Source: Corynebacterium hansenii (GTDB taxonomy: Bacteria > Actinomycetota > Actinomycetes > Mycobacteriales > Mycobacteriaceae). From it: 64,000 nt of DNA. The position numbers and the translations under genes are program-made. The stretch covers positions 1,426,001 through 1,490,000 of the forward strand of contig NZ_CP047211.1 in NCBI RefSeq assembly GCF_030408795.1, written 5' to 3'. The notes below the pieces were generated by a model. The model was not told the origin of the DNA. It made no database searches and saw only the letters and a program-made list of their open reading frames with translations. Below are positions 1 to 7,856 of the stretch, in pieces (position 1 is the stretch's first letter; each line of letters starts with the position of its first letter).

Positions 1-68
1 ACGTGCGCCGCATGCATCGACTCGACGGCGTCGCGGAAAGGCTGCGGTGCGGATTCGGTGGCGGTCAC
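1..68 (-). CDS. DUF3000-like protein, N-terminal fragment (runs off window)
   Basis: Only the first 22 codons lie inside the window. A GTG at 68 opens a minus-strand frame reading APQPFRDAVESMHAAH, which resembles the start of actinobacterial DUF3000 proteins, a family of unknown function. It is divergent from hemE. No ribosome binding site is visible, but a TAGATT hexamer ends 8 nt upstream of the GTG, as expected for a leaderless transcript. The assignment rests on a short stretch of sequence and a typical neighbourhood, so it is tentative. Confidence 0.45.
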   Translation of the reverse strand, partial: MTATESAPQPFRDAVESMHAAH

Positions 69-76
69 GGTGCTTG

Positions 77-82
77 AATCTA
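77..82 (-). promoter_or_regulatory. -10 hexamer TAGATT, leaderless promoter of the DUF3000-like gene
   Basis: On the minus strand TAGATT is followed by 8 nt and then the GTG start at 68, so transcription should begin at or next to the start codon. Confidence 0.4.
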
Positions 83-165
83 ATGCGGTCCAACGCGCGC
101 GCAGTGGAGGCGCGCCGCGAAGGGGGCGGCGGTGTCGCCGATGCCGGATGGGGCATGATGGTGGC

Positions 166-1263
166 ATGTCTAATCGCCGTATGTTGTCCGACGCCCCGTT
201 GCTGGAGGCCGCCGCCGGGCGCACCCCGTCCCGTCGGCCGGTGTGGTTCATGCGCCAGGCCGGACGTTCCCTGCCCGAGTACCGCGAGATCCGCAAGGAC
301 GTCGGGATGCTGGAGTCCTGCTTCAATCCGGAGCTGCTGGCGGAGATCACCATGCAACCGGTGCGCCGCCACGACGTCGACGCGGCGATCCTGTTCTCCG
401 ACATCGTCGTTCCCGTGAAGGCCGCGGGCGTGGACCTGGACATCGTCGCCGGGCGCGGCCCGGTCGTCGCCGAGCCGATCCGCACCGCCTCGGACATCGA
501 TCGCCTGCCGGAGCTGGACCCCGACACGCTGCGGCCGGTGACGGAGGGCATCGGGCTCATCCTCGACGAGCTCACCGACCGCCAGGCGCTCATCGGCTTC
601 GCCGGCGCACCGTTCACGCTCGCGTCCTACCTCGTGGAGGGCGGCCCGTCGCGCAACCACGAGCGCACCAAGGCGCTCATGCATTCCGAGCCGGAGCTGT
701 GGGACAAGCTGATGCGCCGCATCACGCCGATCGTCACCGGTTTCCTGCGTGCCCAGATCGACGCCGGCATCGACGCGCTGCAGCTGTTCGACTCGTGGGC
801 CGGGTTCCTCACCGAGCGCGATTACCGCCGCCACGTGCTGCCGCACTCGCGGGCGATCTTCGACGAGGTCGCCGACGCCGGCATCCCGCGCATCCACTTC
901 GGCGTGGGCACCGGCGAGCTGCTGGGCGCCATGGCCGAGGCCGGGTCCGAGGTCGTGGGCGTCGATTGGCGCGTCCCGCTCGACGCGGCCGCGCAGCGCA
1001 TCTCCGGCGCCCTCGCCGACGCCGATCCCGCGGGCGACCGCGCGAACCACGCCCGCGTGCTGCAGGGCAACCTGGACCCGGCGATGTTCTTCGCCGGCGA
1101 CGAGGCCATCGAGGCGGAGGTGCGGCGCATCTGCGGCGAGGCCGACCGCGCCATCGAGCGCGGCACCGCCCGCGGGCACATCTTCAACCTGGGCCACGGC
1201 GTGCCGCCGAACACCGACGCCGACGCCATCACGCGCACCGTGAAGATGGTGCACGAGCTGTGA
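166..1263 (+). CDS. hemE: uroporphyrinogen decarboxylase
   Basis: Decarboxylates the four acetate side chains of uroporphyrinogen III to give coproporphyrinogen III in the cytoplasm. The 365-residue product has normal family length. The signature FMRQAGRSLPEYR lies at about residues 28-40, the conserved ILFSDI near 78, and GFAGAPFTLASY near 145. I chose the ATG at 166 because the protein begins MSNRRMLSDAP and lines up with family N-termini; longer upstream frames give no family-like sequence. A CATGAT hexamer sits 6 nt before the ATG and may be a leaderless -10. The stop TGA overlaps the GTG start of hemY (GTGA), indicating translational coupling. Confidence 0.95.
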   Translation: MSNRRMLSDAPLLEAAAGRTPSRRPVWFMRQAGRSLPEYREIRKDVGMLESCFNPELLAEITMQPVRRHDVDAAILFSDIVVPVKAAGVDLDIVAGRGPVVAEPIRTASDIDRLPELDPDTLRPVTEGIGLILDELTDRQALIGFAGAPFTLASYLVEGGPSRNHERTKALMHSEPELWDKLMRRITPIVTGFLRAQIDAGIDALQLFDSWAGFLTERDYRRHVLPHSRAIFDEVADAGIPRIHFGVGTGELLGAMAEAGSEVVGVDWRVPLDAAAQRISGALADADPAGDRANHARVLQGNLDPAMFFAGDEAIEAEVRRICGEADRAIERGTARGHIFNLGHGVPPNTDADAITRTVKMVHEL

Positions 1264-2696
1264 TCGCGCAACCGCCGACCGTCGTCGTCGCGGGTGCCGG
1301 CCTCACCGGCCTCGTCGCCGCCCACCAGCTGCGCCGGGGCCTCGGCCCGGCCGCCCGCATCATCGTCGCCGATCCGGATGACCGTGTGGGCGGCAAGCTG
1401 CGCACCGTCGACACCGACGAGGGCCCGATCGAGGTGGGCGCCGAGGCGTACCTGGGCTTCCGCGCCGACGCCACCGAGTTCTTCGAGGCGCTCGGCCTGG
1501 GCGACGAGCTCGTCGAGCCGTCGGGCATGCCGTCGACCATCTTCGCCGCCGGCGAATTGCGCGCCATGCCGCGCACCACGGTCATGGGCGTGCCGGCGTC
1601 GTCGCGGGGCCTGGAGGGCCTGCTTTCCGACGACACCTGCGCCCGCATCGACGCGGAAGGCGATCCCGCGGCCACCGCGCCGCTGCACTGGGTCCACGGC
1701 GATGACGTGAACCTGGGGCAGCTCGTGGAATCCCGACTGGGCCGCGAGGTCGTCGACCATCTGGTGTCGCCGCTGCTCGGCGGCGTGTACTCGTGCCTCG
1801 CCGACGACCTCGGCCTGCGCGCCACCGTGCCCCAGCTGGCGGGCGCGCTCGACGCGATGACGGCGGTGGGCGAGCCGGTGAGCCTGACGGCGGCGGCGCA
1901 GCGCGTGCTCGACCAGCGCGCGGAGGCCAACGAGGCGCGGCTGGCCTCGGGCGCCGTGTCCGCGCCGATCTTCCGCACGTTCCGCAACGGGTACCGGAAG
2001 GTCTACGACGCGCTCGTGGAGCAGGCGGCGCCGGAGCTGGTGCTGGGCGCGGGCGTCGAAAAGCTCTCCGACGCCGACGGCGGCAAGGAGGTGACCCTGT
2101 CCGACGGCCGCGTGCTGCACGCGGACGCCGTCGTGCTGGCGGCCCCGGCGCCGGTCACCGGTGCGCTGCTCTCGGAGGTCGCCCCGGACGCCGCCGACAT
2201 CATCGGCGGGATCGACCTGGCGTCGTCGGCGGTCGTGGCCATGCGCTTCGCCACCGATGAGGGGCTGCCGGAGTACTCGGGCATCCTCGTCGCAGCGGAC
2301 GCGGGCATGGACGCCAAGGCGTTCACGTTCTCGTCGCGCAAGTGGCCGCACCTCGGCGAGCGCGGCGGCGCGATCGTCCGCGGGTCCTTCGGCCGATTCG
2401 GCGACGACTCGCTGGTGAAGCTGTCCGACGGGGAGCTCACGGCCAAGGCGCTGGCCGACCTGGAGACCCTGACGGGCTTCGCCGCCGAACCGGCGGAGGT
2501 CATCGTGCAGCGCTGGTGGGGCGGCATCCCGCGCTACGGCGTCGGCCACGGGGACCTCATGCGGTTCGCGGATGCGGCCCTCGACGACGTGCCGCGCGTC
2601 GCCGCCGCCGGAGCGTGGCACCGCGGCCCCGGCATCCCGGCGTGCCTGACCGACGCGAAGGCCGCGGCGGCGAAGATCATCCGCGATCTGGCCTGA
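1260..2696 (+). CDS. hemY: coproporphyrinogen III oxidase / protoporphyrinogen oxidase family flavoprotein
   Basis: FAD-dependent oxidase of haem synthesis, 478 residues. The dinucleotide-binding motif GAGLTGL is at residues 12-18, and a C-terminal [13 protein letters not shown] segment is typical of the family's FAD-binding end. Because a coproheme decarboxylase gene (hemQ) follows directly, the likely substrate is coproporphyrinogen III, giving coproporphyrin III (the CgoX role in the actinobacterial coproporphyrin-dependent pathway), rather than protoporphyrinogen IX. The GTG start at 1260 overlaps the hemE stop. The substrate preference is inferred from context, not from visible residues. 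Confidence 0.92.
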   Translation: MIAQPPTVVVAGAGLTGLVAAHQLRRGLGPAARIIVADPDDRVGGKLRTVDTDEGPIEVGAEAYLGFRADATEFFEALGLGDELVEPSGMPSTIFAAGELRAMPRTTVMGVPASSRGLEGLLSDDTCARIDAEGDPAATAPLHWVHGDDVNLGQLVESRLGREVVDHLVSPLLGGVYSCLADDLGLRATVPQLAGALDAMTAVGEPVSLTAAAQRVLDQRAEANEARLASGAVSAPIFRTFRNGYRKVYDALVEQAAPELVLGAGVEKLSDADGGKEVTLSDGRVLHADAVVLAAPAPVTGALLSEVAPDAADIIGGIDLASSAVVAMRFATDEGLPEYSGILVAADAGMDAKAFTFSSRKWPHLGERGGAIVRGSFGRFGDDSLVKLSDGELTAKALADLETLTGFAAEPAEVIVQRWWGGIPRYGVGHGDLMRFADAALDDVPRVAAAGAWHRGPGIPACLTDAKAAAAKIIRDLA

Positions 2697-2726
2697 GCCG
2701 GAAAACGCCCGGTCCGCGTGCGCGGG

Positions 2727-2732
2727 TAGCCT
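2727..2732 (+). promoter_or_regulatory. -10 hexamer TAGCCT upstream of hemQ
   Basis: TAGCCT lies 8 nt before an in-frame GTG at 2741 and about 177 nt before the preferred hemQ ATG. It probably gives hemQ its own promoter inside the hem operon, with either a long leader or a leaderless N-terminal extension. Confidence 0.4.
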
Positions 2733-2759
2733 GTATCGCGGTGCCGCCGCAGCCCCGGA

Positions 2760-2781
2760 GGAACCGGCCCGGGCCGGTTCC
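2760..2781. repeat. 22-bp perfect palindrome in the hemY-hemQ gap
   Basis: The two 11-base arms, GGAACCGGCCC and GGGCCGGTTCC, are exact reverse complements with no loop and no following T-tract. The sequence is better placed as a protein-binding site or RNA structure in the hemQ leader than as a terminator. Confidence 0.6.
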
Positions 2782-2796
2782 GCCCCGATCCACCGA

Positions 2797-2886
2797 AGTT
2801 TCACCCGGTTCGGACCGGTCCCACCCGGTTCGGGCCAAACACATTCAGTTCCAACCAGATCCACCCAGATCCAACCCAGTTGGACC
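2797..2886 (+). repeat. short imperfect direct repeats in the hemQ leader
   Basis: CACCCGGTTCGG occurs twice (near 2802 and 2822), followed by repeated CCAGATCCA and ACCCAG words. The stretch is C-rich and A/T-richer than its neighbours. It lies between the palindrome at 2760-2781 and the hemQ ribosome binding site (AAGGAGA near 2892-2898). Confidence 0.4.
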
Positions 2887-2908
2887 GATTCAAGGAGACG
2901 GCCGTTCC

Positions 2909-3613
2909 ATGGCGAAGCTCGACTACAAGAAGCTCAACGACACCATCCGCTACACCATGTGGTCCACGTTCAAGGTGACCCCGGGGGCGCTGGGCGACGA
3001 CCGCGACGCGGCGGTCGCCGAGACCCGCGAGTTCCTCTCCCGCTACGAAGCCGATGACGTCGACCTGATCGTCCGCGGCTTCTACGACGTCTCGGGCATG
3101 CGCGCCGAGGCCGACTTCATGTTCTGGGTCCACGCCGAGAAGATGGAGGACATCCAGGCGTTCTACAACGCCTTCCTGCGCGAGACCCCGCTGGGCCGCG
3201 CGTCGACGCCGCACTGGTCGAACGCCGCGCTGCACCGCCCGGCGGAGTTCAACAAGTCGCACCTGCCGTCGTTCATCATGGGCGAGGAGCCGGGCCGCTG
3301 GATCGCCGTCTACCCGTTCGTGCGCTCCTACGACTGGTACTTGCTCGAGCCGGCCGACCGCCGCCGCATCCTGTCCGAGCATGGCCAGGCCGGCCGCGAT
3401 TACCCGGACGTGCGCGCCAACACCGTGCCGGCGTTCGCGCTGGGCGACTACGAGTGGATCCTCGCCTTCGAGGGCCCCGAGCTCGACCGCATCGTCGATC
3501 TGATGTGGAAGATGCGCTACACCGAGGCCCGCCTGCACGTGCGCGAGGAGATCCCGTTCCACACGGGCCGCCGCGTCGACGACGTCGCGGAGATCATCAA
3601 CGCGCTGCCGTAG
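2909..3613 (+). CDS. hemQ: coproheme decarboxylase (hydrogen peroxide-dependent haem synthase)
   Basis: Converts coproheme to haem b by two peroxide-dependent decarboxylations, the last step of the coproporphyrin-dependent pathway. The 234-residue protein belongs to the chlorite-dismutase-like ChdC family. Counting from the ATG at 2909, His118 (KSHLP) and Tyr135 (WIAVYPF) fall exactly at the numbers I recall for the distal histidine and catalytic tyrosine of the Corynebacterium diphtheriae enzyme, which supports this start. AAGGAGA about 11 nt upstream is a good ribosome binding site. A longer in-frame start exists at GTG 2741. The gene is third in the hemE-hemY-hemQ cluster and converges on msrB across a composite terminator. 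Confidence 0.95.
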   Translation: MAKLDYKKLNDTIRYTMWSTFKVTPGALGDDRDAAVAETREFLSRYEADDVDLIVRGFYDVSGMRAEADFMFWVHAEKMEDIQAFYNAFLRETPLGRASTPHWSNAALHRPAEFNKSHLPSFIMGEEPGRWIAVYPFVRSYDWYLLEPADRRRILSEHGQAGRDYPDVRANTVPAFALGDYEWILAFEGPELDRIVDLMWKMRYTEARLHVREEIPFHTGRRVDDVAEIINALP

Positions 3614-3618
3614 CGGCT

Positions 3619-3682
3619 GCTTCACGACGCCGACGCCCCCGCACCCGGTCATCGGGTGGCGGGGGCGTTGCCGTCGCAAAGC
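3619..3682. terminator. bidirectional terminator flanked by an inverted pair of an 11-base motif
   Basis: Between convergent hemQ and msrB, a GC-rich stem (3633-3647 with 3653-3668, one bulge, loop GTCAT) is flanked at exactly 3 nt on each side by GCTTCACGACG (3619-3629) and CGTCGCAAAGC (3672-3682). The outer motifs are reverse complements except at two positions. The same architecture recurs at 31140-31198. The hairpin alone would serve as terminator; the outer motif belongs to a family dispersed through the window. Confidence 0.7.
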
Positions 3683-3690
3683 CGATGGCC

Positions 3691-4146
3691 CTACGGGGAG
3701 ACGGGCTTTTCCTCCAGGGTCAGGCAGATCGAGTTGATGCAGTAGCGCCGGTCGGTCGGCGTGGGGTAGCCCTCGCCGGTGAAGACGTGGCCCAGGTGCG
3801 ACGTGCACCGGGCGCAGAGGACCTCCGTGCGGCGCATGCCCAGGCTGTCGTCGACGCGCTCGATGACGGCGTCGCCGGCCAGGGGCGAGAAGAACGACGG
3901 CCAGCCGCAGTGCGAATGGAACTTCTCGGTCGAGCGGAACAGTTCGGCGCCGCAGGCGCGGCAGGAGTACACGCCCTCGGTTTCGGTGTCGGTGTACTCG
4001 CCGACGAACGGGGCCTCGGTGCCCGCCCGCCGCAGCACCCGGAATTCCTCGGGGTTCAGGCGGGCGCGCCACTCGTCGTCGGTGAGGTTCCAGTCGGAGG
4101 AATCCGCCGAGCCGGCGTGGGCGGAGGAAGAGCCGTCGTGCGTCAT
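3691..4146 (-). CDS. msrB: peptide-methionine (R)-S-oxide reductase
   Basis: Repairs methionine-R-sulfoxide in oxidised proteins, using thioredoxin-type reductants. The product has 151 residues. Two zinc-ligand pairs are visible, CRAC (Cys62, Cys65) and CARC (Cys111, Cys114), plus CGWPSF near residue 80 and the catalytic cysteine in RYCINS (Cys136). The ATG at 4146 is preceded by GAAAGGA and overlaps the stop codon of the upstream gene as ATGA, so it is translationally coupled to aftC. The family assignment is secure. The pairing with aftC and hem genes matches mycobacterial gene order. Confidence 0.95.
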   Translation of the reverse strand: MTHDGSSSAHAGSADSSDWNLTDDEWRARLNPEEFRVLRRAGTEAPFVGEYTDTETEGVYSCRACGAELFRSTEKFHSHCGWPSFFSPLAGDAVIERVDDSLGMRRTEVLCARCTSHLGHVFTGEGYPTPTDRRYCINSICLTLEEKPVSP

Positions 4147-5498
4147 GCGTGCGTCCTTTCCGTCGGTCGTCCACCCCGTGCAACTCCGCCGGCCGCCGCG
4201 GATGTTCCCTCCGCCGCGCCCGACGCCCGGCCCCCGCCGGGGAAACCCTGGAAGAACGAGGACGCGTTCTTGCGGCCCAGCCAGTCGTAGCCCTCGGCGT
4301 GCTCCTCGATGGTCCACTTGATCAGCACCCCGAACATGGTCAGGCACAGCAGCATCCAGCCGATCCAGGCCATGACCTGGATCCACAGCTGGGACCCGAC
4401 GGCGTAGTCGTCCATGTACCAGTTCAGGCTGAAGTAGAACATGGTCACCGCCAGGCCCGCCGGGACGTTGAGCACCACCGAGCGAGGGGCGTCGCCCTGC
4501 GCGTCCGGGGCGCCGAAGATGCCGTGGAAGACGCCGATGACCGTCGGCAGGATCAGCAGCGCGTAGTACTGCTGGCCAAGGGAACCGAGCAGCAGGACGC
4601 CGGTCATGAGCACGCCCGAGGTGGACAGCGCCCAGAAGATCTCGTCGCGCCACTGCCACCGCAGCAGCAGGATGAGCGCGAAGATCACCGGTGCGGCGAA
4701 GGCGATGAGCCACAGCTTGACCAGCAGATCCGGGGCGCCGAAGTAGAGCAGCTCGGCGGCGATGGACGCGTTGGCGTGGAGGCGGACCTCGCTCATGTAC
4801 GGCAGGGTGCGGTTGAAGTAGGCCATGGGGTCCGCGGCCATGGGCCACGCGATGACGTTGAAGATCACCGGCATGGCGAACGCGATGACGATGGTCGACC
4901 AGTCCTTGCGCACGAACGCGAGGAACAGCAGCGGGGCGACGATCGGTTTGACCGTGATGGCCAGGCCGATGACCAGGCCCGCGAGGATCCTGCGGTCCCT
5001 CAGCAGCAGGATCATGAACAGCGTCTGCGCCAGCAGCAGCGTGCCGTTGACGTTGGCGAAGCGCAGCGTGCTGGTCACCGATTCGGTGAGGAACGCCAGC
5101 GAAATGGTCAGCGGCACGATCCAGCTGGTCAGCGGAACGCGGCACCACCGCAGCAGCAGCACGATGGCCAGGATGATCCCCGCCGCCTGGGTGAAGATGA
5201 ACAGGGCCCGGGCGAGGTCGTAATCGCCCAGCCACGTCACCGGCTGCAGCGCCAGCGTGCCGCCGGGGGAGTACAGGTAATGCGGGTCCACGTGGGCGTA
5301 GTTCGCGGTGTAGACGAGGTTGCCGTCGCTGAACCGGACCAGGGCACGCCAGACGGTGGTGAAGTCGTCGGTGCCGCCGCTTTGGTGGGGCAGCGCCCAG
5401 GCGCGGTGGATGATCAGGAGGATCGCCAGCGGCCACAGCATCGGGGCCACCATCCGCCGCGCGCGGGCGCCGTAGATCGTCGTCGGGGAACTATTCAC
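4143..5498 (-). CDS. aftC: AftC-like polyprenyl-phosphate-dependent arabinofuranosyltransferase (GT87 membrane protein)
   Basis: A 451-residue polytopic membrane protein of the GT-C type (DUF2029/GT87). An acidic GGTDD segment follows the first membrane span, as in decaprenyl-phosphate sugar transferases, and ten or so hydrophobic stretches follow. Its place between a RibD-like gene and msrB matches M. tuberculosis Rv2673 (aftC), which adds alpha-1,3 branch arabinose to arabinogalactan at the outer face of the membrane. The GTG at 5498 is preceded by TAGCTT 7 nt upstream, suggesting leaderless initiation just after the upstream gene's stop. A later ATG (MVAPMLWP) has no better signals. A related mannosyltransferase activity cannot be excluded from sequence alone. 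Confidence 0.8.
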   Translation of the reverse strand: MNSSPTTIYGARARRMVAPMLWPLAILLIIHRAWALPHQSGGTDDFTTVWRALVRFSDGNLVYTANYAHVDPHYLYSPGGTLALQPVTWLGDYDLARALFIFTQAAGIILAIVLLLRWCRVPLTSWIVPLTISLAFLTESVTSTLRFANVNGTLLLAQTLFMILLLRDRRILAGLVIGLAITVKPIVAPLLFLAFVRKDWSTIVIAFAMPVIFNVIAWPMAADPMAYFNRTLPYMSEVRLHANASIAAELLYFGAPDLLVKLWLIAFAAPVIFALILLLRWQWRDEIFWALSTSGVLMTGVLLLGSLGQQYYALLILPTVIGVFHGIFGAPDAQGDAPRSVVLNVPAGLAVTMFYFSLNWYMDDYAVGSQLWIQVMAWIGWMLLCLTMFGVLIKWTIEEHAEGYDWLGRKNASSFFQGFPGGGRASGAAEGTSAAAGGVARGGRPTERTHA

Positions 5499-5505
5499 GG
5501 GTATG

Positions 5506-5511
5506 AAGCTA
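5506..5511 (-). promoter_or_regulatory. -10 hexamer TAGCTT, leaderless promoter of aftC
   Basis: TAGCTT is followed by 7 nt and the GTG start of aftC. The hexamer includes the TAG stop codon of the upstream reductase gene, so aftC can be transcribed independently. Confidence 0.45.
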
Positions 5512-6219
5512 CCCGGCGGCGCCCCGGGAATAGCGAACAAACAGGTGCGAGTCGGAGAACGCGGCCGCTTCGGCGCGGAAGGTGGCCGGCAGAGACGACG
5601 TTTGGCCGCGGTGCGCGGCATCCGCGCCCGCTTCTTGCCCGGCTTCTTCCCGCGACCCGAACGTGGCGGGCCCGTCGCCGACGAACATCGGCGACAGCGT
5701 CAGGAACACCCGGTCGACGGCGTCCGCCCGCAGGAAATCCCGGTAGACGCCGGGCCCGCCTTCCAGGGCGATGCGGCGGAACCCGAGCCGTCGCAAAGCC
5801 GCGAGCACCCGGTCGGGTTCGGTTCCGGGCAGGTCGATGAGTTCCGCGCCGGCCCGGGCGAGGGCTTCGCGCCGGCCCGGCTCGGCGTCCGCGCCTCCGA
5901 TGATGATCGGCGGGTTCTCGGGGTCGTCGAACAACGCGGATTCGGGGTCGATGTTCAGCGTGCGGGAGAGCACCGCCAGGCGGGTCGGGGGAGCGGCGGG
6001 CCCGTAGCCCTCGGCGCGCACGGTGCCCGCGCCGACGAGCACGACGTCGGAGGCCGCGCGCAGCGACCGCAGGATCTCGGCGTCGGCCGGGTTGCCCAGG
6101 CCGCCGGACGCCCCGTCGATCGCCGCGCGCCCGTCCAGCGAGGTCACGGCGATCAGCGTCACCCCGTCGCGCGGGGCCACGAACTCGGGGTGGTCGTCGA
6201 TGTCTCCCAGCCAGTCCAT
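5509..6219 (-). CDS. RibD C-terminal-domain reductase (pyrimidine/dihydrofolate-reductase-like)
   Basis: A 236-residue single-domain protein like the NADPH-dependent reductase half of RibD, without the deaminase domain. Visible family features are GVTLIAVTSLDGRAA near the start, a VVLVGAGTVRAEGYG nucleotide-binding segment, and IALEGGPGVYRDFL. It corresponds in context to M. tuberculosis Rv2671 (gene next to aftC-msrB), whose product has dihydrofolate-reductase-like activity; whether this one acts in riboflavin or folate metabolism is open. I chose the ATG at 6219 because TAGGCT lies 8 nt upstream with no ribosome binding site; an upstream start at 6270 would add 17 residues with no family match. 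Confidence 0.8.
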   Translation of the reverse strand: MDWLGDIDDHPEFVAPRDGVTLIAVTSLDGRAAIDGASGGLGNPADAEILRSLRAASDVVLVGAGTVRAEGYGPAAPPTRLAVLSRTLNIDPESALFDDPENPPIIIGGADAEPGRREALARAGAELIDLPGTEPDRVLAALRRLGFRRIALEGGPGVYRDFLRADAVDRVFLTLSPMFVGDGPATFGSREEAGQEAGADAAHRGQTSSLPATFRAEAAAFSDSHLFVRYSRGAAG

Positions 6220-6227
6220 GGACGCCG

Positions 6228-6233
6228 AGCCTA
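6228..6233 (-). promoter_or_regulatory. -10 hexamer TAGGCT, leaderless promoter of the RibD-like reductase
   Basis: TAGGCT is followed by 8 nt and the ATG at 6219, with no ribosome binding site between them. Confidence 0.5.
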
Positions 6234-6262
6234 TGCACGGCGCGGCGACGCCGCCAACCTCC

Positions 6263-6281
6263 CGAGGCAAGGCCAGCCTTC
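6263..6281 (+). promoter_or_regulatory. possible DtxR-type iron box upstream of ferritin
   Basis: The 19 bases here share 11 positions with the DtxR consensus TTAGGTTAGSCTAACCTAA, including the AGG and CCT half-site cores. The site lies about 45 nt upstream of the ferritin -10, a position that would suit iron-dependent activation. The match is weak and unverified. Confidence 0.25.
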
Positions 6282-6325
6282 TCAGTTAAGCCGAATAATC
6301 CTTGTTTGATTTATCCGCCTGCGCC

Positions 6326-6331
6326 TATCCT
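6326..6331 (+). promoter_or_regulatory. -10 hexamer TATCCT, leaderless promoter of ferritin
   Basis: TATCCT lies 6 nt before the ATG at 6338. No ribosome binding site is visible. Confidence 0.5.
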
Positions 6332-6337
6332 TGCGGC

Positions 6338-6850
6338 ATGCGACTCAACGACAAGCTTGAAGCGGCCTTCAACGACCAGGTGACCCTGGAGATGCAGGCC
6401 TCCAACGTGTACCGCCAGCTGGCCATCGAGCTGGACCGCCTGGATCTCGGGGGCATGGCGCAGTGGATGCGCGCCCAGTCCGAGGAGGAGATCGTCCATG
6501 CGGAGAAGTTCATCGATCACCTCGCGGCCCGCGACAATCACGCCCGCATCGGCGCCATCGCCGCGCCGGAGGTGAAGGTGGAGAAGGCGATCGACGCCTT
6601 CCGCATCGCCCTCGAGCACGAGGAGCGCGTCTCGGCCTCCATCCGCGACCTGTGGAACCTCGCCGCCGACGAGCGCGACGTCGACTCCCGCCCGCTGCTC
6701 GACTTCTTCGTCAACGAGCAGATCGAGGAGGAGGACACCGTCCGCAACATCATCGGCCGCATCGAGCTGATCGGCGCCGACGGCCACGGCCTGCTGCGCA
6801 TCGACGAGGAGCTCGGCGCGCGCCAGGAGGAGCTCAACGGCCAGGCCTAG
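6338..6850 (+). CDS. ftn: ferritin
   Basis: A 170-residue non-haem ferritin that would oxidise and store iron in a cytoplasmic 24-mer cage. The ferroxidase-type residues are visible as E in LEMQASNVYRQLA near residue 17, EEEIVHAEKFIDHL near 47-60, and the later NEQIEEEDT segment near 126. Length and four-helix pattern fit the FtnA family rather than bacterioferritin; I see no haem-ligand methionine in the expected context. The start at 6338 is supported by a leaderless -10. A strong hairpin follows at 6889-6925, so the gene appears monocistronic. Confidence 0.92.
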   Translation: MRLNDKLEAAFNDQVTLEMQASNVYRQLAIELDRLDLGGMAQWMRAQSEEEIVHAEKFIDHLAARDNHARIGAIAAPEVKVEKAIDAFRIALEHEERVSASIRDLWNLAADERDVDSRPLLDFFVNEQIEEEDTVRNIIGRIELIGADGHGLLRIDEELGARQEELNGQA

Positions 6851-6888
6851 GGGCCCGGGCCGGCGTTCCGGCGAACGTTTGCTTCTCG

Positions 6889-6927
6889 ACGCCCGCCACC
6901 GCGTGTTCGATGCGGTGGCGGGCGTTT
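6889..6927 (+). terminator. terminator after ferritin
   Basis: A perfect 14-bp stem (6889-6902 with 6912-6925) with a 9-nt loop is followed by a short TT. Confidence 0.7.
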
Positions 6928-6962
6928 CGCGGTGCGTGGAAGTGCCGATCGATGAGCTGTTG

Positions 6963-7012
6963 TTCGATGGGGCGCCGTTCGACACGGTGCCGTTTGATGG
7001 GGTGCCGTTCGT
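6963..7012 (+). repeat. 15-bp tandem repeat, three copies plus a partial
   Basis: Units start at 6963, 6978 and 6993, each close to GTTCGATGGGGTGCC, with a partial copy at 7008. They lie between the ferritin terminator and the tRNA terminator, where I see no supported gene. Confidence 0.7.
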
Positions 7013-7039
7013 TGTCGCGGCGGGTTTTCCGCGCAACGC

Positions 7040-7071
7040 AAAACCCCGCCGGATCCGAAGATCCGGCGGGG
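7040..7071 (-). terminator. rho-independent terminator of the tRNA array
   Basis: On the minus strand a perfect 12-bp stem (7071-7060 with 7055-7044) with a TTCG tetraloop is followed by TTTT. It ends the four-tRNA transcript. Confidence 0.85.
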
Positions 7072-7074
7072 AAG

Positions 7075-7150
7075 TGGAGCGGATGACGGGACTCGAACCC
7101 GCGACCCTCACCTTGGCAAGGTGATGCGCTACCAGCTGCGCTACATCCGC
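7075..7150 (-). tRNA. tRNA-Gly (GCC), copy 1, CCA encoded
   Basis: A cloverleaf with a perfect acceptor stem (GCGGATG/CATCCGC), anticodon loop TTGCCAA and T-loop GGTTCGAGTCC. A genomic CCA follows the T discriminator at 7077-7075. The tRNA body is 7078-7150 and is identical to the copy at 7415-7487. Last gene of the minus-strand array. Confidence 0.95.
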
Positions 7151-7168
7151 GTGAGGCACCAAGTGCCT

Positions 7169-7243
7169 TGGTGCGCGATACTGGGATCGAACCAGTGACC
7201 TCTTCCGTGTCAGGGAAGCGCTCTCCCGCTGAGCTAAACGCGC
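7169..7243 (-). tRNA. tRNA-Val (GAC), CCA encoded
   Basis: The anticodon stem CTTCC/GGAAG encloses loop CTGACAC, giving anticodon GAC. The discriminator is A with an encoded CCA. The acceptor stem reads GCGCGTT against ATCGCGC, which leaves a T-T mismatch at pair 6-67 where related actinobacterial genes usually have A-T. Body 7172-7243. Confidence 0.93.
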
Positions 7244-7275
7244 TTGTGCAAGAACTGCTTATGCAATTTGATGCG

Positions 7276-7346
7276 AGGTGGAAACGGGAATCGAACCCGT
7301 GTGCACGGCTTTGCAGGCCGTTGCCTCACCACTCGGCCATTCCACC
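7276..7346 (-). tRNA. tRNA-Cys (GCA)
   Basis: A 71-nt tRNA with acceptor GGTGGAA/TTCCACC, anticodon loop CTGCAAA and discriminator T. No CCA is encoded. Confidence 0.95.
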
Positions 7347-7414
7347 GTGGCGTCGCCGCCTCTCGTGATTCACTCCGAAGTTATACCAGATGGCGTCTCT
7401 CCGGAGAAAATCCG

Positions 7415-7487
7415 AGCGGATGACGGGACTCGAACCCGCGACCCTCACCTTGGCAAGGTGATGCGCTACCAGCTGCGCTACATCCGC
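7415..7487 (-). tRNA. tRNA-Gly (GCC), copy 2
   Basis: First gene of the array and identical over the 73-nt body to the copy at 7078-7150, but without an encoded CCA. The duplication fits the heavy use of GGC glycine codons in this genome. Confidence 0.95.
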
Positions 7488-7543
7488 ACTGCGTTCCGTT
7501 GCGCTTGCCCGGTTTCCCGTGCCCCGCTTGCGGTGCGAGAAGA

Positions 7544-7573
7544 ACATTAGCGGGATTCGCGGAAAATCCACAA
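7544..7573 (-). promoter_or_regulatory. promoter of the tRNA-Gly-Cys-Val-Gly array
   Basis: On the minus strand TTGTGG (7573-7568) and TAATGT (7549-7544) are separated by 18 nt, about 57 nt before the first tRNA. This is the best sigma-A-like promoter in the gap. Confidence 0.55.
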
Positions 7574-7856
7574 ATCCCCTGGACGTGAGCCGTTTCGGGT
7601 CGTCCCGGCGAGTGAGGCGTCCGGCCATGCCCGGTCATGTCCGGCCGTGGGTGCCGTCCAAGGGGGCCGGCGAGTGGGGAGCGCGTGCCGGCCGTGAAGC
7701 GGGCCCGCCTCTCGCGGGGTGCGGGTGGACGTCGGGTGGGCCGGGCCGTCGTCACGCGAATGCCTTGCAAACGCCCGGTGAACTTGCGATTAGGCCACCG
7801 TTGGAAGGCGTGCTAACTTAATCACCCGTAAGCGGGACCGAGTCCCGACTACGTGC
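7574..7856. other. intergenic region between divergent tRNA units
   Basis: About 280 bases without a supported gene. It contains short GGCCATGCCCGG-like repeats near 7620 and an A/T-richer stretch (7783-7822) that probably holds the promoter of the tRNA-Val gene at 7857, though I cannot fix its -35 and -10. Confidence 0.5.

Noticed and set aside
7078..7150. Reading the tRNA loop as anticodon GGC (alanine)
   Set aside because: That reading uses the plus strand of a nearly palindromic anticodon arm. On the transcribed minus strand the loop is TTGCCAA, giving GCC (glycine).
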